From: Trinickia diaoshuihuensis
GTDB taxonomy: Bacteria > Pseudomonadota > Gammaproteobacteria > Burkholderiales > Burkholderiaceae
NCBI RefSeq assembly: GCF_003390925.1
Contig: NZ_QUBS01000048.1
Coordinates: 1-64,000, forward strand
Direction of reading: 5' to 3'
Length of the DNA: 64,000 nucleotides
Shown here piece after piece: positions 61,578-64,000 of the stretch. Position numbers and translations under genes: made by a program. Position 1 is the first letter of the stretch. Each line of letters opens with the position of its first letter. The notes beneath the pieces are model-generated. The model ran no database searches and was not told where the DNA came from. It saw nothing but the letters and a program-made list of their open reading frames with translations.

Positions 61578-61611
61578 AAGCCTCGCTCCATTGGCGAGGC
61601 TTTTGTTTTTG
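61578..61611 (+). terminator. Rho-independent terminator after the DUF3563 gene
   Basis: AAGCCTCGC pairs with GCGAGGCTT across a 7-nt loop, followed by a T-rich run (TTTTGTTTTT), 67 bp after the stop. Confidence 0.85.
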
Positions 61612-61724
61612 CGACGTGCGGGCCACGACGTGCGGCGAGACTAGCGCGAACATCGCCGCCGCGCTAAGGTGTGAGCATTCGCGGCGGGCTATCCGCCGCT
61701 CGGCCATTCCCGGGGATCGTTTCC

Positions 61725-62111
61725 ATGCGTCTTTTCGTCTCGCTTCGCTTGCATGGTGCCATCCGCGCCGCGGCTTACGTCGCCCTCATGGCCGTTGCTT
61801 CACAGGCCATGGCCGGCACGCAGGCCTTGGAGCTGGGGACGCAGACGGGCATCAACGACGGCCAGAGCGGCGTGGAACTCGATACCCAGACCGGTATTCA
61901 CGACGGCCAAAGCGGCCTGGTCCTTCAAAATGCGCCGTTCTCGCGCGCGCCGATGGTCCCCGCCAAGCGGCTGCCGACGCTCGATCCCGCGGAAGCGGGC
62001 GCAGAGCAGCCGCCCATCATCGTCGAGCCATACATCGGATTGCCTGGCGCCAATGGCGCGGCGCCCGCCGGTGCCACCGGGTATCGCGTGGCACCCGGTT
62101 ATCGCCAGTGA
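61725..62111 (+). CDS. small exported protein with two internal repeats
   Basis: A 128-residue protein starting MRLFVSLRLHGAIRAAAYVA. A signal peptide ends at ASQAMA-G. Two tandem 17-residue repeats follow (LGTQTGINDGQSGVEL and LDTQTGIHDGQSGLVL), then a Pro/Ala-rich tail ending in VAPGYRQ. The repeats are similar to short linkers of envelope proteins. I do not recognise the family. It converges on rlmJ with 21 bp between stops. Confidence 0.75.
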   Translation: MRLFVSLRLHGAIRAAAYVALMAVASQAMAGTQALELGTQTGINDGQSGVELDTQTGIHDGQSGLVLQNAPFSRAPMVPAKRLPTLDPAEAGAEQPPIIVEPYIGLPGANGAAPAGATGYRVAPGYRQ

Positions 62112-62132
62112 ATCGCGGCAAAGCCAAAACCT

Positions 62133-62978
62133 CTAAGCGATCCGCGATTCCAGCTTGAACTTGGCGTTCGCGTCTTGCCCCAGGGCGTCGACCAGGTACG
62201 GAAGCGCCTCCTTTAGCGCGGCCGCCAGCGTATAGGGCGGGTTCAAGATGAACATCCCGCTGCCGTATAGTCCGAAGCCATCGGAAGGCGGCTCGCTGAC
62301 GGTCAACGTCGCATGCAGCCAATTGGTCTGCTGTAGCTGCTTCAACTGCTCCGGAAACCGCTGCGACTCCACACGCGTGACTTGCGGATACCAGACCGCG
62401 TACATGCCGGTCGCGAAGCGCTTCAAGCTCTCTTCCAGGCACGTGATCGTGCGCGCGTAGTCGCGTTTGTCTTCGAACGAAGGATCGACGAGGATCAGCG
62501 CGCGGCGCGGCGGCGGGGGCAGCAACGCCTTGATGCCGTCGAAGCCGTCTCCGGCGTAGAGCATGGCGCGGCGGCCCGCATCGCGGAAGTTATGACGTAA
62601 CACGTCGATCTCGGTACTGTGCAGCTCGAACAGCCGCATGCGGTCTTGCTCTCGCATGAGCCGCCAAGCGAGATAGGGCGAGCCCGGGTAGTAGCGCAAT
62701 TGGCCGTCCGGGTTCAACGCACCGACCTGCTCCACGTAGTCGCGCAGCGCGGCCGGCAAGTCCGTACGCTCCCAGAGCTTCGCGATGCCGGTTTGGAATT
62801 CGGCGGTCTTGGTCGCATAGCCTTCCGTCAGCGAGTACACGCCCGCGCCGGCATGGGTGTCGATATACCAATAGGCTTTGTCCTTCTGCCCCAAATAGCG
62901 CAGCAACTGTACGACGACAGCATGCTTGAGGACATCGGCGTGATTGCCTGCGTGGAAGGCGTGACGGTAGCTGAGCAT
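62133..62978 (-). CDS. rlmJ: 23S rRNA (adenine-2030-N6)-methyltransferase RlmJ
   Basis: A 281-residue methyltransferase. The start MLSYRHAFHAGNHADVLKHAV is a clear RlmJ signature. The SAM-linked aspartate segment is YIDTHAGAGVYSL, and the catalytic motif is GSGMFILNPPYTLAAAL (NPPY). RALILVDPSFEDKRDY is also family-typical. It modifies A2030 of 23S rRNA in E. coli. Confidence 0.95.
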   Translation of the reverse strand: MLSYRHAFHAGNHADVLKHAVVVQLLRYLGQKDKAYWYIDTHAGAGVYSLTEGYATKTAEFQTGIAKLWERTDLPAALRDYVEQVGALNPDGQLRYYPGSPYLAWRLMREQDRMRLFELHSTEIDVLRHNFRDAGRRAMLYAGDGFDGIKALLPPPPRRALILVDPSFEDKRDYARTITCLEESLKRFATGMYAVWYPQVTRVESQRFPEQLKQLQQTNWLHATLTVSEPPSDGFGLYGSGMFILNPPYTLAAALKEALPYLVDALGQDANAKFKLESRIA

Positions 62979-63108
62979 ACGGACGGACGGTTCGAAGCGT
63001 GAGAATCGGGTGGCTTGGCACGCCGGCGAGTGAACGCTCGGACGGGGCGCGTATTGTACGGTACCGCAAGTCGGTACGACTCAGCGCCCCGGCACGCGGG
63101 CATCTCGA

Positions 63109-64000
63109 TCAGCGCGCGGCGTCGCCGATGATCTCCTCGATGGCTTGATGGATTTCCGGCGTGATGCGCGTGGCCACTTCCGCCGCCTTCATGTTTTCGC
63201 CAATCTGCTCGACACGCGACGCGCCCGTGATGACGGTGCTGACGTTCGGGTTCGTGAGCACCCAGCCGATCGCGAGTTGGCCGATCGTGCAACCCAGCTC
63301 GCGCGCGAGCGTTTCCAATTGCGCCACGCGTTCGTTCTTGTCCGCATCGGTTAGTTGCGTGCGCAACCAATCGTAACCTTGCAGTTGGGCGCGGCTGCCC
63401 TCGGGCACGCCGCCTCGGTATTTGCCCGTCAACAGGCCGGACGCCAGCGGGCTCCACGTCGTCAAGCCCAATCCGATGTCCTCGTACAGCCGCGCATATT
63501 CCTCTTCGACGCGTTTGCGGCAAAAGAGGTTGTATTGCGGCTGCTCCATGACGGGCTTGTGCAGATGATGGCGTTCCGCGATCTCGTACGCCGCGCGAAT
63601 CTCGTCCGCGCTCCATTCCGATGTGCCCCAATACAGTGCCTTGCCTCGCGTGATCATGTCGCTCATCGCCCAAACGGTTTCCTCGATCGGCGTGTTCGGA
63701 TCCGCGCGATGGCAAAACACAAGGTCGACGTAATCGAGTTGAAGGCGTGCGAGCGAGCCGTCGATCGCATTGTGCAAGTACTTGCGATTGAGCGTGTGGT
63801 ACTGGTTCGGCGCCTCGCTCAAGCCCCAATAGAATTTCGTGGAGACGATATAGCTCACGCGCGGCCAGGCGAGTTCCTTCAGTGCCTGACCCATGATTTC
63901 CTCGGCCTTGCCGCTCGCGTAGACTTCGGCGTTGTCGAAGAAATTCACGCCTGCGTCGCGTGCCGCAGCCAGCGATTCGCGCGCGACCCGCCGGTCCACT
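63109..64000 (-). CDS. aldo/keto reductase, Kv-beta/Gpr-like (5' end outside window)
   Basis: The last 296 codons of an aldo/keto reductase; the N-terminal strand lies beyond the right edge. The catalytic Asp-Tyr is in [15 protein letters not shown], the Lys in [12 protein letters not shown] and the His in [16 protein letters not shown]. The NADP-binding end is [29 protein letters not shown] and [18 protein letters not shown] place it in the AKR6-like group with voltage-gated channel beta subunits and YghZ/Gpr. The GTG at 63999 is internal. Confidence 0.92.
   Translation of the reverse strand, partial: VDRRVARESLAAARDAGVNFFDNAEVYASGKAEEIMGQALKELAWPRVSYIVSTKFYWGLSEAPNQYHTLNRKYLHNAIDGSLARLQLDYVDLVFCHRADPNTPIEETVWAMSDMITRGKALYWGTSEWSADEIRAAYEIAERHHLHKPVMEQPQYNLFCRKRVEEEYARLYEDIGLGLTTWSPLASGLLTGKYRGGVPEGSRAQLQGYDWLRTQLTDADKNERVAQLETLARELGCTIGQLAIGWVLTNPNVSTVITGASRVEQIGENMKAAEVATRITPEIHQAIEEIIGDAAR

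Overview
The window looks like a chromosomal segment of a Burkholderiaceae member (Burkholderia sensu lato: Burkholderia, Paraburkholderia or Trinickia type). The evidence is high GC with strong third-position bias, the block relA / tRNA-Val / thrS-infC-rpmI-rplT-pheS-pheT-ihfA-merR / tRNA-Pro, an ATC start for infC, a DUF3563-type small protein, and the overall gene style. Genus-level naming is inference.

Layout. (1) 1-12.5 kb is a housekeeping core: a CoA-transferase tail, an alpha/beta hydrolase, RidA, RelA, tRNA-Val, the threonyl/phenylalanyl-tRNA synthetase and ribosomal protein block, IHF-alpha, a MerR-type regulator and tRNA-Pro. (2) 12.5-17.6 kb is an accessory stretch next to tRNA-Pro: a heptad-repeat membrane protein, a LysR regulator divergent from an exported SGNH hydrolase, and a 686-residue exported protein of unknown function whose C-terminus resembles RNase-toxin folds. 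(3) 17.8-26.3 kb is the complete high-affinity potassium system: a small ORF, then kdpF, A, B, C, D, E. (4) 26.2-30.5 kb is a purine-breakdown unit, dctA-alc-allA, divergent from a FadR-type GntR regulator; near-identical perfect palindromes lie in front of both transcription units. (5) 30.6-33.6 kb is a LysR regulator divergent from a nitrilase and a PLP-dependent dehydratase-like enzyme.

(6) 33.6-53.8 kb is the most distinctive part: a type III secretion island. Thirteen genes run rightward (sctV-S-C-D-F-I-J-K-L-N-O-T-U). A divergent arm runs leftward (luxR4-sctQ-sctR-lytic transglycosylase). Five LuxR-type genes carrying the ligand-binding plus GerE helix-turn-helix layout surround and interrupt it, with no luxI in the window. 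Their promoter regions share a TTTCGTAGT / ACTACGAAA-type motif in inverted or direct pairs. One of them carries a 40-bp tandem duplication that moves its well-placed start codon out of frame, which could be a phase switch or a recent inactivation. SctU lacks the NPTH autocleavage motif. sctQ contains a well-formed internal ribosome binding site and GTG start, predicting a separate SctQ-C protein. The needle-position gene lies between strong stem-loops. No translocon, gatekeeper or effector gene is seen.

(7) 54.1-59.4 kb is the damage-inducible mutagenesis cassette imuA-imuB-dnaE2 behind a LexA box. (8) 59.4-64 kb holds an RfbD-like reductase, a divergent copZ/cueR pair around a perfect 14-bp-arm CueR dyad, a DUF3563 protein, a small exported repeat protein, rlmJ, and an aldo/keto reductase that runs off the right edge.
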